Source: Paracoccus amoyensis
GTDB lineage: Bacteria > Pseudomonadota > Alphaproteobacteria > Rhodobacterales > Rhodobacteraceae
NCBI RefSeq assembly: GCF_014490725.1
Contig: NZ_JACOQL010000003.1
Span: 434,001 to 498,000 of the forward strand
DNA length: 64,000 nucleotides
Reading direction: 5' to 3'
Under the pieces are notes generated by a model, which was not told where the DNA came from, did no database searches, and saw nothing but the letters and a program-made list of their open reading frames with translations. A program made the translations under genes and the position numbers. Shown one piece after another: positions 45,362-55,476 of the stretch. The first letter of the stretch is position 1, and every line of letters starts with the position of its first letter.

Positions 45362-46697
45362 TACGCCCGGATATTTTGGCCGCAGCGGTTATTTCATGTA
45401 TCTGTCTGAAAATTCGCGGTAAAGTTTCCAATTCTATCCCGCCGAAAGCCAGCCGCAATGCCTGCGGCACCGCCATGGTCGTGGCAAAAGCTTCGGCGCC
45501 CGAGATTGAGATTCCCCCCTTTCGTAATTTTGCGATGATCGGTTCGGCCCGCAGTCCGGGTATCAGCGGCAGCCATGCAAATGCGGCATTCGGGTGTGCC
45601 ATGATATCGTCGCCGAACACCTCACGGCACAGGCGTCGTCGTGCGGCACCATCACGCCGGCGGCGTTCCATGGATTCGGCAAGCGTGCCATCTTCGATCC
45701 AGCCAGTCACCAGACCGGAAATCACGGCCGGTGCGTTCCAGATTGTCGCCCTGATCGCCCCTGTTAGATTGTCGATACATCCGTCCGGTGCAACGACATA
45801 TCCAAGGCGCAGGCCCGTCGCGAGGCTTTTGGAAAAGCTCGCGATATAAATCGTTCGTTCGGGCGCGATATGCTGAAAGCTGGGCGGCGCGCCCGTTTCC
45901 AGAAACGCATAGGCGCCGTCTTCGATCAGCATCAGATCATGCCGCCGCCCCACATCGGCGATGCGTTGCCGGGTCCGCTCGTCCATCACCGTGCCAAGCG
46001 GGCTGTGCACCGTCGGCATCAGGTAAACGGCGCGCAGCCGCCTGCTCCGGCTTTGCCGTTCCAGATCATCGGGGTCCATCACGCCTGCGACTGGTTGTAT
46101 TGGAACCAGATCAAGGCCATGCAATTCTGCAACCGATTTGAAGCCGGGATAGGTCAGCGCATCAACCGCGACCGCATCCCCACGGCGCAGCAGGGCTGAA
46201 CATACAATCGACAGCCCGTGCTGCCCGCCCGAAGTCACCAACAGGTTTTCTGGCCTGGCGGGCGCGACCATCTGACTGTGGTGATCTGCGAATATCTTTC
46301 GCTCATGCGCCCGTCCGCCATGCGGATGATAACGCAATAACGCTTCAAGATCGCCGCCCGCCGCCAGTTTGCGCAAACCGGCGCGCAGCATGTCAGCGTC
46401 GACCGCGTTGCCCGGCATGTTGAACATCAGGTCAATCATATCCGGGGTTTCGTCCTGCCGCAGCCCGGCTGTCGGCGGCACATTCGGATCGCGGACAAAG
46501 GTGCCCCGGCCCGCTTCGCCCAAAACCAACCCCTTTCGTTCCAGCTCTTGATACACACGGGTCGCCGTTGCCAAAGCCAACCCGAATTTCTCTGCAAAGG
46601 CCCGGTGGGTCGGCAGCCTGCTGCCGGGTGGAAATGTGCCATCGCGAATCGCGTTCGATATCATTTCCGCAAACTTCAGATATCTGGCGCCGGGCAT
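45336..46697 (-). CDS. MocR-type GntR/aminotransferase fusion regulator
   Basis: A 453-residue fusion: an N-terminal GntR winged helix (LKFAEMISNAIRDGTFPPGSRLPTHRAFAEKFGLALATATRVYQELERKGLVLGEAGRGTFV, about 6-70) and a class I aminotransferase-like domain with a PLP lysine in SFSKSLATGLRLGY. MocR proteins sense PLP-linked ligands and control nearby genes. It is divergent from an MFS gene, with a perfect palindrome between, so that gene is the obvious target. The ligand is unknown; the aminotransferase part need not be active. Confidence 0.93.
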   Translation of the reverse strand: MPGARYLKFAEMISNAIRDGTFPPGSRLPTHRAFAEKFGLALATATRVYQELERKGLVLGEAGRGTFVRDPNVPPTAGLRQDETPDMIDLMFNMPGNAVDADMLRAGLRKLAAGGDLEALLRYHPHGGRAHERKIFADHHSQMVAPARPENLLVTSGGQHGLSIVCSALLRRGDAVAVDALTYPGFKSVAELHGLDLVPIQPVAGVMDPDDLERQSRSRRLRAVYLMPTVHSPLGTVMDERTRQRIADVGRRHDLMLIEDGAYAFLETGAPPSFQHIAPERTIYIASFSKSLATGLRLGYVVAPDGCIDNLTGAIRATIWNAPAVISGLVTGWIEDGTLAESMERRRRDGAARRRLCREVFGDDIMAHPNAAFAWLPLIPGLRAEPIIAKLRKGGISISGAEAFATTMAVPQALRLAFGGIELETLPRIFRQIHEITAAAKISGRISSPSGGA

Positions 46698-46710
46698 CCC
46701 ACATCCTGTA

Positions 46711-46738
46711 TTTATGACAATTTAAAAATTGTCATAAA
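46711..46738. promoter_or_regulatory. Perfect 13-bp inverted repeat in the mocR/MFS divergent region
   Basis: Arms TTTATGACAATTT and AAATTGTCATAAA are separated by AA. The site is 13 bases upstream of the mocR ATG and 47 bases upstream of the MFS ATG, so it can block both promoters. Length and symmetry make an operator for the MocR dimer the natural reading. Confidence 0.75.
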
Positions 46739-46785
46739 CCTGACCAGGTGGCAATCGAGATTGAATGCAGCAAAGGGTCCACTCA

Positions 46786-47967
46786 ATGCCAAACAAGATA
46801 TCCGCCGCGCTTCTTGGAATGTGCCTTTTCACCGTGACCTTTGCCGTCAATTTGCAGGCACCGCTTTATGACGCCTATGCCGCGCAGAACGATATGGGCG
46901 CGGCAGCGGTGACCATCGCTTTTGCGGCCTATGTCGCGGGATTGATGCCGACCCTGCTGTTTCTGGGCGGTTTGTCGAACCGCATCGGGCGGAAGCCGCC
47001 GATCGCCCTTGCACTGGCCCTTGGCGCGACCGCAACAGGTATTTTGGTCATCTGGCCAAGCTGGGCCACACTGATAATCGCCCGCGCCATTTTGGGTGTT
47101 GGAACCGGGTTGGCGACCACTGCGGGCACAGCCTATATGACCGAAATTCTGGGCGGCAACCGCACCAAAAGCAGCGCACTGGCTGTGACATCGGTCACAT
47201 CGCTGGGCTTTGGCGGAGGGGCCTTGGCGACCGGGATCAGCCTTGGAATTCAAGGGCCGACGCTGTTTCCCGCAAGCTTTGCCCTTCTGCTTGCTGTCGC
47301 GCCCTGCCTTGCCTTAGCGATCATATTACTGCCGAAAACACACCGCGATACCAATGCACCATTGCTCCGCATGCCGCTGTTTCCGAAAGGCACGGGGATA
47401 TTCGGCATCTCGCTGGCGCTGGCATGGTCCGTCACCGGCATGACGATTGCGGTTGTCCCACTGCAACTTGCCCGCAACGATCTGGGCAGCTGGTCGGGTC
47501 TGGTGATCTTTCTGGCGATTTTCACAGGATTTCTATGCCAGCCCATTGCGAAACGACTGAAAAACAATGCAGCTCTGACCGTCGGGCTGTGCCTTGTTCC
47601 CATCGGGTTTGTCATCCTGCTGATCGGTATGCGCTTTGATCTTCTTGCTGCGGTTCTGGCCGGAACCTGTTTCACCAGCGCCGCCAGCTATGGCTTCACC
47701 TATCTGGCCGCCTTGGCCGAGATTTCGTCACGTGCCCCGGATGATCGCGCCCGCGCAACCGCGGGATTGTTCATCTATGCCTATGCCGGCTTTTCCGTGC
47801 CTGTCATTGTCAGCGGGGTTCTTGCCGATATTCTGGGCCTGTTGCCCGCCATGATGCTGTTCGCCGCAACAATGGTTGCAGCGACGCTGGTCGTCCTCAC
47901 ACGCCTGAAACGTCCGGCCCTCGCGCGGTGCGCCAATTTCGATCAGGATCGCCAGATGTCAAGGTGA
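46786..47967 (+). CDS. MFS transporter, drug/metabolite efflux type
   Basis: A 393-residue protein with 12 predicted membrane segments. The MFS motif A is GGLSNRIGRKPP between helices 2 and 3, and GVGTGLATTAGTAYMTEILGG is the helix 5 region (motif C-like, antiporters). Proton-driven export of a small molecule is probable; substrate unknown. Start ATG 46786 has AAAGGG seven bases upstream. It is divergent from the MocR gene. Confidence 0.9.
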   Translation: MPNKISAALLGMCLFTVTFAVNLQAPLYDAYAAQNDMGAAAVTIAFAAYVAGLMPTLLFLGGLSNRIGRKPPIALALALGATATGILVIWPSWATLIIARAILGVGTGLATTAGTAYMTEILGGNRTKSSALAVTSVTSLGFGGGALATGISLGIQGPTLFPASFALLLAVAPCLALAIILLPKTHRDTNAPLLRMPLFPKGTGIFGISLALAWSVTGMTIAVVPLQLARNDLGSWSGLVIFLAIFTGFLCQPIAKRLKNNAALTVGLCLVPIGFVILLIGMRFDLLAAVLAGTCFTSAASYGFTYLAALAEISSRAPDDRARATAGLFIYAYAGFSVPVIVSGVLADILGLLPAMMLFAATMVAATLVVLTRLKRPALARCANFDQDRQMSR

Positions 47968-48075
47968 CCGATATGAAGCGCAAGTGTTTGCGGACAATGG
48001 TGCTATGCCCCTTGCGGTTTCGGCCCCCCACCCATAAAAGCCCGCCGATAACAATGCCAAGGCTGGGGGCCCGAA

Positions 48076-49332
48076 ATGCCGCTTCTGGTGATGAAATTTG
48101 GCGGCACGTCCGTCGCCGATCTGGACCGCATCCGCAACGCCGCACAAAAAGTGCAGCGCGAAGTTGATCGCGGCTATGATGTCATTGTCATTGTCAGCGC
48201 GATGTCGGGCAAGACCAACGAACTGGTTGGCTGGGTCGAACAGACCTCACCGATGTTTGACGCGCGTGAATATGACGCAGTCGTCAGCTCGGGTGAAAAC
48301 ATCACCGCAGGGCTGATGGCGCTGACATTGCAGGAAATGGGTGTGCCCGCACGCAGTTGGCAGGGCTGGCAGGTGCCCATCAACACCACTGCGCAGCATT
48401 CCTCGGCCCGGTTTGAAAGCATTCCGCGCGCCAATCTGGATCAGAAATTCGCCGAAGGGTTCAAGGTCGCCGTCGTCGCGGGCTTTCAGGGCCTGGCGCC
48501 GGATGGGCGCATCACCACGCTGGGCCGTGGCGGATCGGACACGACCGCCGTCGCCTTTGCCGCTGCGTTCGAGGCTGAACGCTGCGACATCTATACCGAT
48601 GTGGACGGCATCTACACGACCGACCCGCGGATCACCTCGAAAGCGCGCAAGCTGCAAAAGATCGCGTTCGAGGAGATGCTGGAACTGGCCAGCCTTGGCG
48701 CGAAAGTGCTTCAGACGCGCTCGGTCGAGCTGGCAATGCGCTACAAGGTTCGCCTGCGCGTGCTATCATCGTTCGAAGATACGGACGAAAATTCAGGCAC
48801 GCTGGTTTGCGATGAGGATGAAATCATGGAATCGAAAGTCGTCAACGGCGTCGCCTATTCCCGCGACGAAGCCAAGATCACACTGGTCACGGTCGAAGAT
48901 CGTCCCGGCATTTCTGCCGCTATCTTTGCCCCACTGGCCGAAGCTGGCGTCAACGTCGATATGATCGTCCAGAACATCTCGGAAAAAGATTATGAAGATC
49001 ACCCCGGTTCGGTGACTGACATGACATTTTCGGTTCCGATCAATCAGGTCGAGCGTGCCAAACGCGCGATGGAAGACGCCAAAAACAAGGGCACTATCGC
49101 CTATGACGAGCTGGTCGTGGACACCGAGGTTGCCAAGGTCAGCGTCGTTGGCATTGGCATGCGCAGCCATACCGGCGTCGCCGCGCATATGTTCAAGGCG
49201 CTTGCTGATGAAAACATCAACATCAAGGTCATCGCCACCAGCGAGATCAAGATTTCGGTGTTGATCGACCGCAAATATATGGAACTGGCAGTGCAGGCAC
49301 TGCATGATGCCTTTGGCCTCGAAGCGGCTTGA
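48076..49332 (+). CDS. lysC: Aspartate kinase
   Basis: A 418-residue enzyme that phosphorylates aspartate, the first step toward Lys, Met, Thr and diaminopimelate. N-terminal MKFGGTSVADLDRI is the phosphate motif; GRGGSDTTAVAFAAAFEAERCDIYTDVDGIYTTDPR is the substrate site; two ACT domains (about 265-340 and 345-415) sense lysine and/or threonine. The length fits the monofunctional class. ptsP follows 69 bases later. Confidence 0.97.
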   Translation: MPLLVMKFGGTSVADLDRIRNAAQKVQREVDRGYDVIVIVSAMSGKTNELVGWVEQTSPMFDAREYDAVVSSGENITAGLMALTLQEMGVPARSWQGWQVPINTTAQHSSARFESIPRANLDQKFAEGFKVAVVAGFQGLAPDGRITTLGRGGSDTTAVAFAAAFEAERCDIYTDVDGIYTTDPRITSKARKLQKIAFEEMLELASLGAKVLQTRSVELAMRYKVRLRVLSSFEDTDENSGTLVCDEDEIMESKVVNGVAYSRDEAKITLVTVEDRPGISAAIFAPLAEAGVNVDMIVQNISEKDYEDHPGSVTDMTFSVPINQVERAKRAMEDAKNKGTIAYDELVVDTEVAKVSVVGIGMRSHTGVAAHMFKALADENINIKVIATSEIKISVLIDRKYMELAVQALHDAFGLEAA

Positions 49333-49401
49333 TCCAGCGCATATCATAGCACTGGCACAGGCCCTGCGGGACCATTGCGACAGCAAAGGCAGGCCCAGGC
49401 G

Positions 49402-51648
49402 ATGCAAGACCGCAAGGACCAAGATTCTCGGACGCTTTTGAAGCGGCTCAAGGATATTCTTTCTGCCGCCGGCGGCGGGCAGGATCGGCTTGACCAGATC
49501 ACGCATAATATTGCGGATTCGATGCGGACACAGGTGTGTTCGATCTATCTGTTCCGCGATGCTGAAACGCTGGAACTCAGCGCGACGGAAGGGTTACGGG
49601 CGGAATCCGTGCACCGGACTCGCCTGCGTCTGGGCGAAGGTCTGGTTGGACGCGTGGCGCGCACCGGGCGGTTTGTGAACACCGGCAATGCCCCATCGGA
49701 ACCCGGCTTTCGCTTCATGCCCGAAACCGGCGAAGAGGTTTTTCCCAGTTTTCTGGGCGTTCCCATTCAGCGCGTCGGTGAAAAGCTGGGTGTACTGGTT
49801 GTCCAGTCGCGCGATGCCCGCCAGTTCAGCGAAGACGAGGTTTACGGACTGGAAGTCGTCGCCATGGTGCTGGCCGAAATGACCGAGTTGGGTGCCTTCA
49901 AGGGCAGTCAGATGGACAACCTGCCCCTTGTCCACCGCTTTCCACAGATGTTTCGCGGCTCGACCGGTCAGGAAGGGGTTTCCGAAGGCAATGTCTGGCT
50001 GCATGAACCGCGGGTCGTTGTCGCAAACCCCGTGGGTGACGATCCCGAAAAAGAACAGGCACGGCTTCATGCCGGCGTCGAACGCCTGCGCGAAACGGTG
50101 GACACCATGTTTGCCGCCGCCGCCATGGTCGGCGATGGCGAACATATGGAGGTTTTGGAAACCTACAAGATGTTCGCCCATTCGCGCAGTTGGCTGAAGC
50201 GGATGGAAGAAGACATTCTTCTGGGATTGTCCGCCGAAGCTGCTGTTGAAAAAGAACAATCTTCGGCACGCTCGCGGTTGGAACTGGCAGCCGATCCCTA
50301 TTTGCGCGACCGCCTGCATGATCTGGACGACCTGTCGAACCGGCTGCTGCGCATTCTGACCGGTCAGGGCGTGGACACCGGTGCGGAAATGCCCGCAAAC
50401 CCGATCCTTGTGGCGCGCAATATCGGTCCGGCCGAACTGCTGGAATACGGTCGCAAGCTGAAAGGTGTCGTGCTGGAAGAAGGCTCGGTCGGCAGCCACG
50501 CAGCCATTGTCGCGCGGGCGCTGGCGATTCCGCTGGTCATTCACGCCGCCCGCATCACGACCGAGGCGTTGAACGGTGATTCCGTTCTGGTCGACGGCGA
50601 TCAGGGTATCGTCCACCTGCGCCCCGAAGAAAGCGTTGCCGCCGCCTTTCGCGACAAGATCGCCATGCAGGCCGAGGCACAGTCGCGCTATGCCAGCCTG
50701 CGCGATCTGCCGGCGACCGGCACCTGTGGCGAGACGGTGCAGCTTTACATGAATGCGGGCCTGATGGCCGATCTGCCCTCACTCGAGGGGTCAGGCGCCG
50801 AAGGCGTGGGTCTTTTTCGGACGGAATTGCAATTTCTCATCCGCAACCATGTGCCGCGCAGGTCTGAACTGGCGGCGCTGTATCGGCGCGTGCTGGACAA
50901 TGCGCACGAGAAGCCCGTCATGTTTCGCACGCTGGACATCGGGTCGGACAAGGTTCTGCCCTATATGAAGCCGCAGGACGAACCGAACCCGGCGATGGGC
51001 TGGCGGGCGATCCGCGTTGGCCTGGATAAGCGCGGCGTGTTGCGGATGCAGTTGCAGGCGCTGATCCGGGCTGCCGTCGGGCGCCCTCTGCATGTGATGT
51101 TTCCGTTTGTCGCCGATATCACAGAATATGACGCCGCCTACCGGATCCTGATGCAGGAAGTGGCGCGCGAACAGCGCCTGGGCCACGACATGCCCAGCGA
51201 CATCCGCGTTGGCACAATGCTGGAAACGCCGTCGCTGGCTTTTGCGCCCAAGCGCTTTTTTGAGATGTGCGACTTCGTGTCCATCGGCGGCAATGATCTG
51301 AAGCAGTTCTTCTTCGCCGCGGATCGCGAAAATGAACGTGTTCGCCGACGCTATGACACGTTGAATTCGTCGTTTCTGATGCTGCTTAAACAGATCGTCG
51401 CCCGCTGCGAAGATGCCCGCGTTCCCCTGTCCTTCTGTGGCGAGGATGCGGGGCGCCCCATCGAGGCTCTGACATTCGCGGCATTGGGCATCCGCCGGTT
51501 GTCGATGCGCCCAGCCTCGATCGGTCCGGTCAAACATCTGATCCGCCATGTCTCGATCACCGAGCTTGCTCAGGTCGTTGACGAGGCACTGGACTCCGGG
51601 ATGCCAAATATCCGGCGGCCTGTTACCGAATGGTTGGCACGGCAATAG
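49402..51648 (+). CDS. ptsP: PEP-protein phosphotransferase of the nitrogen PTS (EI-Ntr)
   Basis: A 748-residue protein. The GAF domain (about 15-160) senses glutamine or 2-oxoglutarate balance; then the HPr-binding helical domain, the phospho-His site in GSVGSHAAIVARALAIPLV, and the C-terminal PEP-utilising TIM barrel with GVGLFRTELQFL, SFCGEDAGRPIEAL. It starts the PTS-Ntr relay to NPr (PtsO) and EIIA-Ntr (PtsN), which are not here. ATG 49402 is preferred over TTG 49375 in frame. Pairing with lysC is normal in this order. Confidence 0.95.
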   Translation: MQDRKDQDSRTLLKRLKDILSAAGGGQDRLDQITHNIADSMRTQVCSIYLFRDAETLELSATEGLRAESVHRTRLRLGEGLVGRVARTGRFVNTGNAPSEPGFRFMPETGEEVFPSFLGVPIQRVGEKLGVLVVQSRDARQFSEDEVYGLEVVAMVLAEMTELGAFKGSQMDNLPLVHRFPQMFRGSTGQEGVSEGNVWLHEPRVVVANPVGDDPEKEQARLHAGVERLRETVDTMFAAAAMVGDGEHMEVLETYKMFAHSRSWLKRMEEDILLGLSAEAAVEKEQSSARSRLELAADPYLRDRLHDLDDLSNRLLRILTGQGVDTGAEMPANPILVARNIGPAELLEYGRKLKGVVLEEGSVGSHAAIVARALAIPLVIHAARITTEALNGDSVLVDGDQGIVHLRPEESVAAAFRDKIAMQAEAQSRYASLRDLPATGTCGETVQLYMNAGLMADLPSLEGSGAEGVGLFRTELQFLIRNHVPRRSELAALYRRVLDNAHEKPVMFRTLDIGSDKVLPYMKPQDEPNPAMGWRAIRVGLDKRGVLRMQLQALIRAAVGRPLHVMFPFVADITEYDAAYRILMQEVAREQRLGHDMPSDIRVGTMLETPSLAFAPKRFFEMCDFVSIGGNDLKQFFFAADRENERVRRRYDTLNSSFLMLLKQIVARCEDARVPLSFCGEDAGRPIEALTFAALGIRRLSMRPASIGPVKHLIRHVSITELAQVVDEALDSGMPNIRRPVTEWLARQ

Positions 51649-51787
51649 CCGCATCGGCAGGCGATTTTCAGCCAGTTCTCTGGTAAAGTGATGACAAAGG
51701 TAGCTGGGGGATGTTGGCATTGCGGCTTGTTGCTGCATAACAGGCCCCTTATGATGAAACAGTTTTTTTAACCCGGCATCCCCAGAT

Positions 51788-53374
51788 ATGAAGCGTCGTC
51801 AGTTCCTCAATGCAGCCACCGCGATTGCCGCAGGTGGCACATTTGCAGCCACCAAGGTTCAGGCCCAGTCTGAACCCCAGGTTCAGGCGCAGTCCGAGGC
51901 GGATAACGCCGAAGCTGACAACCCGCCTGCTGCTGCCACCACCGTCTTCGGCTTCGAAGAAGTCGCAGCCTTGGCCGCTGAGCGTGCACGGGGCGTATAT
52001 AAACAGCCCGTCGCCGAACAGGTCGGCAGCTTTGCAGATCTGAACTATGATCAATATCGGGGAATCCGCTTCCGTCGCGACGCTGATCCGCTGGGCGGTT
52101 CGGGCCGGTTCAGCATGGACCTGCTGCCACCGGGCGCGATTTTCTATGAACCGGTCAATATCAGCATCGTCCGTGATGGTGTGCCCCATAAACTGGTCTT
52201 TGACCCCAAATTGCTGGAATTCGATCCGTCGCAATTCCCAGAAGGTGCGGATACCGAAACCGTTGGTGAAATGGGCTGGTCCGGTTTCCGCCTGCGCACG
52301 GTTCTGAACCGTCCGGGCGTGATGGACGAATTCCTGGTCTTCCAAGGCGCGACCTATTACCGCGCCGTCGCGCGCGGCACGATCTATGGTCTGTCGGCAC
52401 GCGGTCTGGCGATCAAGACCGGCAGCCCAGATGGCGAGGAGTTTCCGCTTTTCACCGATTTCTGGATACATCAGCCTGATCCCGCTTCGGAATGGGTGCG
52501 CATCCATGCGTTGCTGGACAGCAAATCCGTATCCGCGGCCTATCAATTCGATATCAATCCGGGTGCGGTGACCATGGTACGCACCCGTGTCGCACTGTTC
52601 CCGCGGGTGGAATTGCAAAACACCGGCATTGCGCCACTGACATCGATGTTCTGGTTCAGCCCCGCCAGCCGCCGCGTGGTCGATGATTATCGTCCCGCCG
52701 TTCATGACAGTGACGGCCTGCAAATGCACACGGGCGCCGGTCAGGCCCTGTGGCGCACGCTTGGGTCGCACAAGAATCTGCAGATATCTTCCTTCGTGGA
52801 CAATAGTCCGCGTGGCTTTGGCCTGATCCAGCGCAACCGGAACTTCGCCGAATACGAAGATGCCGAGGCAATGTACAATCTGCGGCCCTCAGTCTGGATT
52901 CAGCCCGAGGGGGATTGGGGCGAAGGCGAGGTTCGCCTGATCGAAATCCCGGTCGAGAATGAGTTTAACGACAATATCGTCAGCTATTGGTTGCCCAAAA
53001 AACCCATGGCACGGGATGAGCGGCACGAATACCGCTACCGGCTTTCATTCGCACCGCTGCCCCCGAATGACGTGCCCTTGGCCAAAGTCAGACAGGTTCG
53101 TTCCGGCCGTTCGATCAATGTCGAAACGACCCGCAGTGTCATCGTCGATTTCGACCTTGCGCTGTTTACGAATGAATTGCCGCAATCCAAGGTTACAACC
53201 TCGGCCGGCAATATCGTTCATGCTTATCTGAAACCTCTCCCTGATCAGGGCGTTCTGCGTCTGGCCTTTGAATTTGAACCGGGCGATGCGACTTTGGCTG
53301 ATTTGCAGGCGGTTCTGACCGATAGCGATGGTCTTGCACTTAGCGAGACCTGGCTGGCGCGTTGGACCGTATGA
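51788..53374 (+). CDS. opgG: Glucan biosynthesis protein (OpgG/OpgD family), periplasmic
   Basis: A 528-residue protein. The N-terminus MKRRQFLNAATAIAAGG has a twin-arginine (RRQFL) pattern, so Tat export is probable. The mature domain has FGFEEVAALAAERARGVYK and LNYDQYRGIRFRRDADPLGG, then a beta-sandwich with WIQPEGDWGEGEVRLIEIP, the family hallmark. It shapes the beta-glucan backbone in the periplasm for osmoregulated periplasmic glucans. First gene of opgGHC; the next start overlaps by four bases. OpgD is the close relative with a Tat signal. Confidence 0.93.
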   Translation: MKRRQFLNAATAIAAGGTFAATKVQAQSEPQVQAQSEADNAEADNPPAAATTVFGFEEVAALAAERARGVYKQPVAEQVGSFADLNYDQYRGIRFRRDADPLGGSGRFSMDLLPPGAIFYEPVNISIVRDGVPHKLVFDPKLLEFDPSQFPEGADTETVGEMGWSGFRLRTVLNRPGVMDEFLVFQGATYYRAVARGTIYGLSARGLAIKTGSPDGEEFPLFTDFWIHQPDPASEWVRIHALLDSKSVSAAYQFDINPGAVTMVRTRVALFPRVELQNTGIAPLTSMFWFSPASRRVVDDYRPAVHDSDGLQMHTGAGQALWRTLGSHKNLQISSFVDNSPRGFGLIQRNRNFAEYEDAEAMYNLRPSVWIQPEGDWGEGEVRLIEIPVENEFNDNIVSYWLPKKPMARDERHEYRYRLSFAPLPPNDVPLAKVRQVRSGRSINVETTRSVIVDFDLALFTNELPQSKVTTSAGNIVHAYLKPLPDQGVLRLAFEFEPGDATLADLQAVLTDSDGLALSETWLARWTV

Positions 53375-55476
53375 CGGAGATCAATTCAAAAGAAAGCGTG
53401 ATTGCCGATCAGGCGATGGACGCCGTTCCGCCCGAAGCACCGTTGGACATGCCAACGCAGGATTTTGGCCGCCAGCCGTCGATCCGCCATAAAAAGCGTG
53501 CCAACGGGCCGATGGTCTGGCTGGCGCGACTGGTTGCCTTTGGCGGCGCTGCGGCAATCGCAGCAATCGGCTTTTCGCAAATGCTGCAAACTTTCGGTGA
53601 CCGTCCGACGCCCATGCAATGGGCACTGCTGGTCCTGTTCGTGCCGACCTTTGCCTGGGTCGGATTTTCGTTCTGTTCGGTTCTGGCAGGTCTGTTCGCC
53701 CCGCGTTTGCGCACACCCGATGGTCCCAACACGGCCCGCGTTGTCGTCGTGATGCCCGTCTATCACGAGGATACGTCGGAAAGCATCGGCCTGCTATCCG
53801 CGCTTGCGCAAGAGCTGGATCGCGAAGGAATGGCTGATCGAACCGAGATTTTTGTGCTGTCGGACAGCCGCGATCCGGTGATGGCGGTGAACGAAACGCT
53901 GACCATTGCCAAGGCGCGCGAAACCTCTCCCGTGCCGATCTGGTATCGCAGGCGCATGACCAATGAGGATCGAAAATCCGGCAATTTGGCCGAATTCGTC
54001 CGCCGTTGGGGCGGCCGCTATGATCAGATGGTTGTGCTGGACGCCGACAGTATCCTGACCGGCAAGACGATCCGGGAACTGTCGGCACGGATGAATGGCG
54101 ACCCGGAGATCGGGCTGATCCAGACCATGCCGATCCTTGTCGGCGGCGAGACGATCTTTGCCCGGCAGATCCAGTTCGCGGGCCGGGTCTATGGCCCGAT
54201 GATTGCCCGCGCCGTGGCCGCATGGTCGGGCAATACCGGCAACTATTGGGGCCATAACGCGATCATCCGGATGAAAGCCTTTGCCGAGGCTTGTGGCCTG
54301 CCCCGTCTGCCGGGCAAACCACCGTTCGGCGGCACCATTCTAAGCCACGATTTCGTCGAGGCCGCTGCCCTTTGCCGTTCGGGCTGGAAGGTGCGGCTGG
54401 ATCACGATCTGCGCGGCAGTTACGAAGGCTCTCCGCCCACGCTGCTGGACATGGCGGCGCGCGAACGCCGCTGGGCACAGGGCAATCTCCAACATTCGCG
54501 ACTGCTGTCCATGCGCGGTCTGCGCCCGATCAGTTTTGCGCATTTCATCATCGGGATGCTGGGCTTTTTGATGAGTCCGATCTGGCTGACGCTGCTGATG
54601 GTGGGTCTGATCCTGTCCTTTACGGTGCTGCTGTCCACGCCGGAATATTTCCCGACCGCCTATCAGCTTTTCCCCGACTGGCCGGTCTTTGATGCCCGGC
54701 GCATGTTCTGGCTGTTCGTGGCAGCGATGTCGTTTCTGTTGCTGCCCAAGATGATCGCGACATTTCGTGCGTGGCTGCGCCCCTTGGCGCGCAATTCGGG
54801 CGGCCCGGTCCGCATTTTTGCCAGCGCGATCTTCGAGAACCTGCTGTCGGCCCTGATTGCCCCGGTGCAAATGCTGATCCAGACGCGGCAAATCTATGAA
54901 ATTTTGCGGGGCCGCGACAGCGGCTGGCAGGCACAGGTGCGTGCAGGTTCGATGCCGGATTGGGGCGTTGTGCTGCGCAGGCATTGGATTCACGTCCTTG
55001 TCGGGGTTGTCACGCTGGTTGTTCTGGCCAGGTTTTCGCCCTGGCAATTGGTCTGGCTGTCGCCGATCCTTGCCGGTCTGATCCTGTCGCCGGTAACTTC
55101 CCGCTATTCAGCCAGCCCGGTTTTCGGTCGTTGGGCGCGGATGCGCGGATTGTTGGTGACACCCGAAGAACGCGATCCGCCGGCGATCCTGACTGCCGCC
55201 CTTGCCGCCGCACGTAATCTGCCACGACCGATCACGGACCGGTCCGTCATTCTGAAGCTTGGCAAAGACCGAGAATTACTGGCACGTCATATCTCGATGC
55301 TACAGCCCGTCGGCGACCTGCCTGCGGCGCAACGACTGCCGCAAATCACCGCCCAAGCCAAAATAGCCAACGCAGCCACCCAGTCAGAGGCGCTCTCCTT
55401 TCTGACGCGCGAGGAAACGGACGTGCTGGTTGCCAATGCGCCCTTGCTGACGCAGTGGAGCGCCCTACCGCAATGA
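53371..55476 (+). CDS. opgH: Glucans biosynthesis glucosyltransferase H
   Basis: A 701-residue inner-membrane glucosyltransferase (GT2) that makes and exports the beta-1,2-glucan backbone. Motifs: VVVMPVYHEDTSES, LSDSRDP, VVLDADSILTG, HNAIIRMKAF and RERRWAQGNLQH, flanked by N-terminal membrane helices (about 50-110) and further helices to 600. ATGA overlaps tie opgG-opgH and opgH-opgC. Longer frame to 53362 has no support. Slightly shorter than the E. coli form, chiefly at the N-terminus. Confidence 0.95.
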   Translation: MTEINSKESVIADQAMDAVPPEAPLDMPTQDFGRQPSIRHKKRANGPMVWLARLVAFGGAAAIAAIGFSQMLQTFGDRPTPMQWALLVLFVPTFAWVGFSFCSVLAGLFAPRLRTPDGPNTARVVVVMPVYHEDTSESIGLLSALAQELDREGMADRTEIFVLSDSRDPVMAVNETLTIAKARETSPVPIWYRRRMTNEDRKSGNLAEFVRRWGGRYDQMVVLDADSILTGKTIRELSARMNGDPEIGLIQTMPILVGGETIFARQIQFAGRVYGPMIARAVAAWSGNTGNYWGHNAIIRMKAFAEACGLPRLPGKPPFGGTILSHDFVEAAALCRSGWKVRLDHDLRGSYEGSPPTLLDMAARERRWAQGNLQHSRLLSMRGLRPISFAHFIIGMLGFLMSPIWLTLLMVGLILSFTVLLSTPEYFPTAYQLFPDWPVFDARRMFWLFVAAMSFLLLPKMIATFRAWLRPLARNSGGPVRIFASAIFENLLSALIAPVQMLIQTRQIYEILRGRDSGWQAQVRAGSMPDWGVVLRRHWIHVLVGVVTLVVLARFSPWQLVWLSPILAGLILSPVTSRYSASPVFGRWARMRGLLVTPEERDPPAILTAALAAARNLPRPITDRSVILKLGKDRELLARHISMLQPVGDLPAAQRLPQITAQAKIANAATQSEALSFLTREETDVLVANAPLLTQWSALPQ

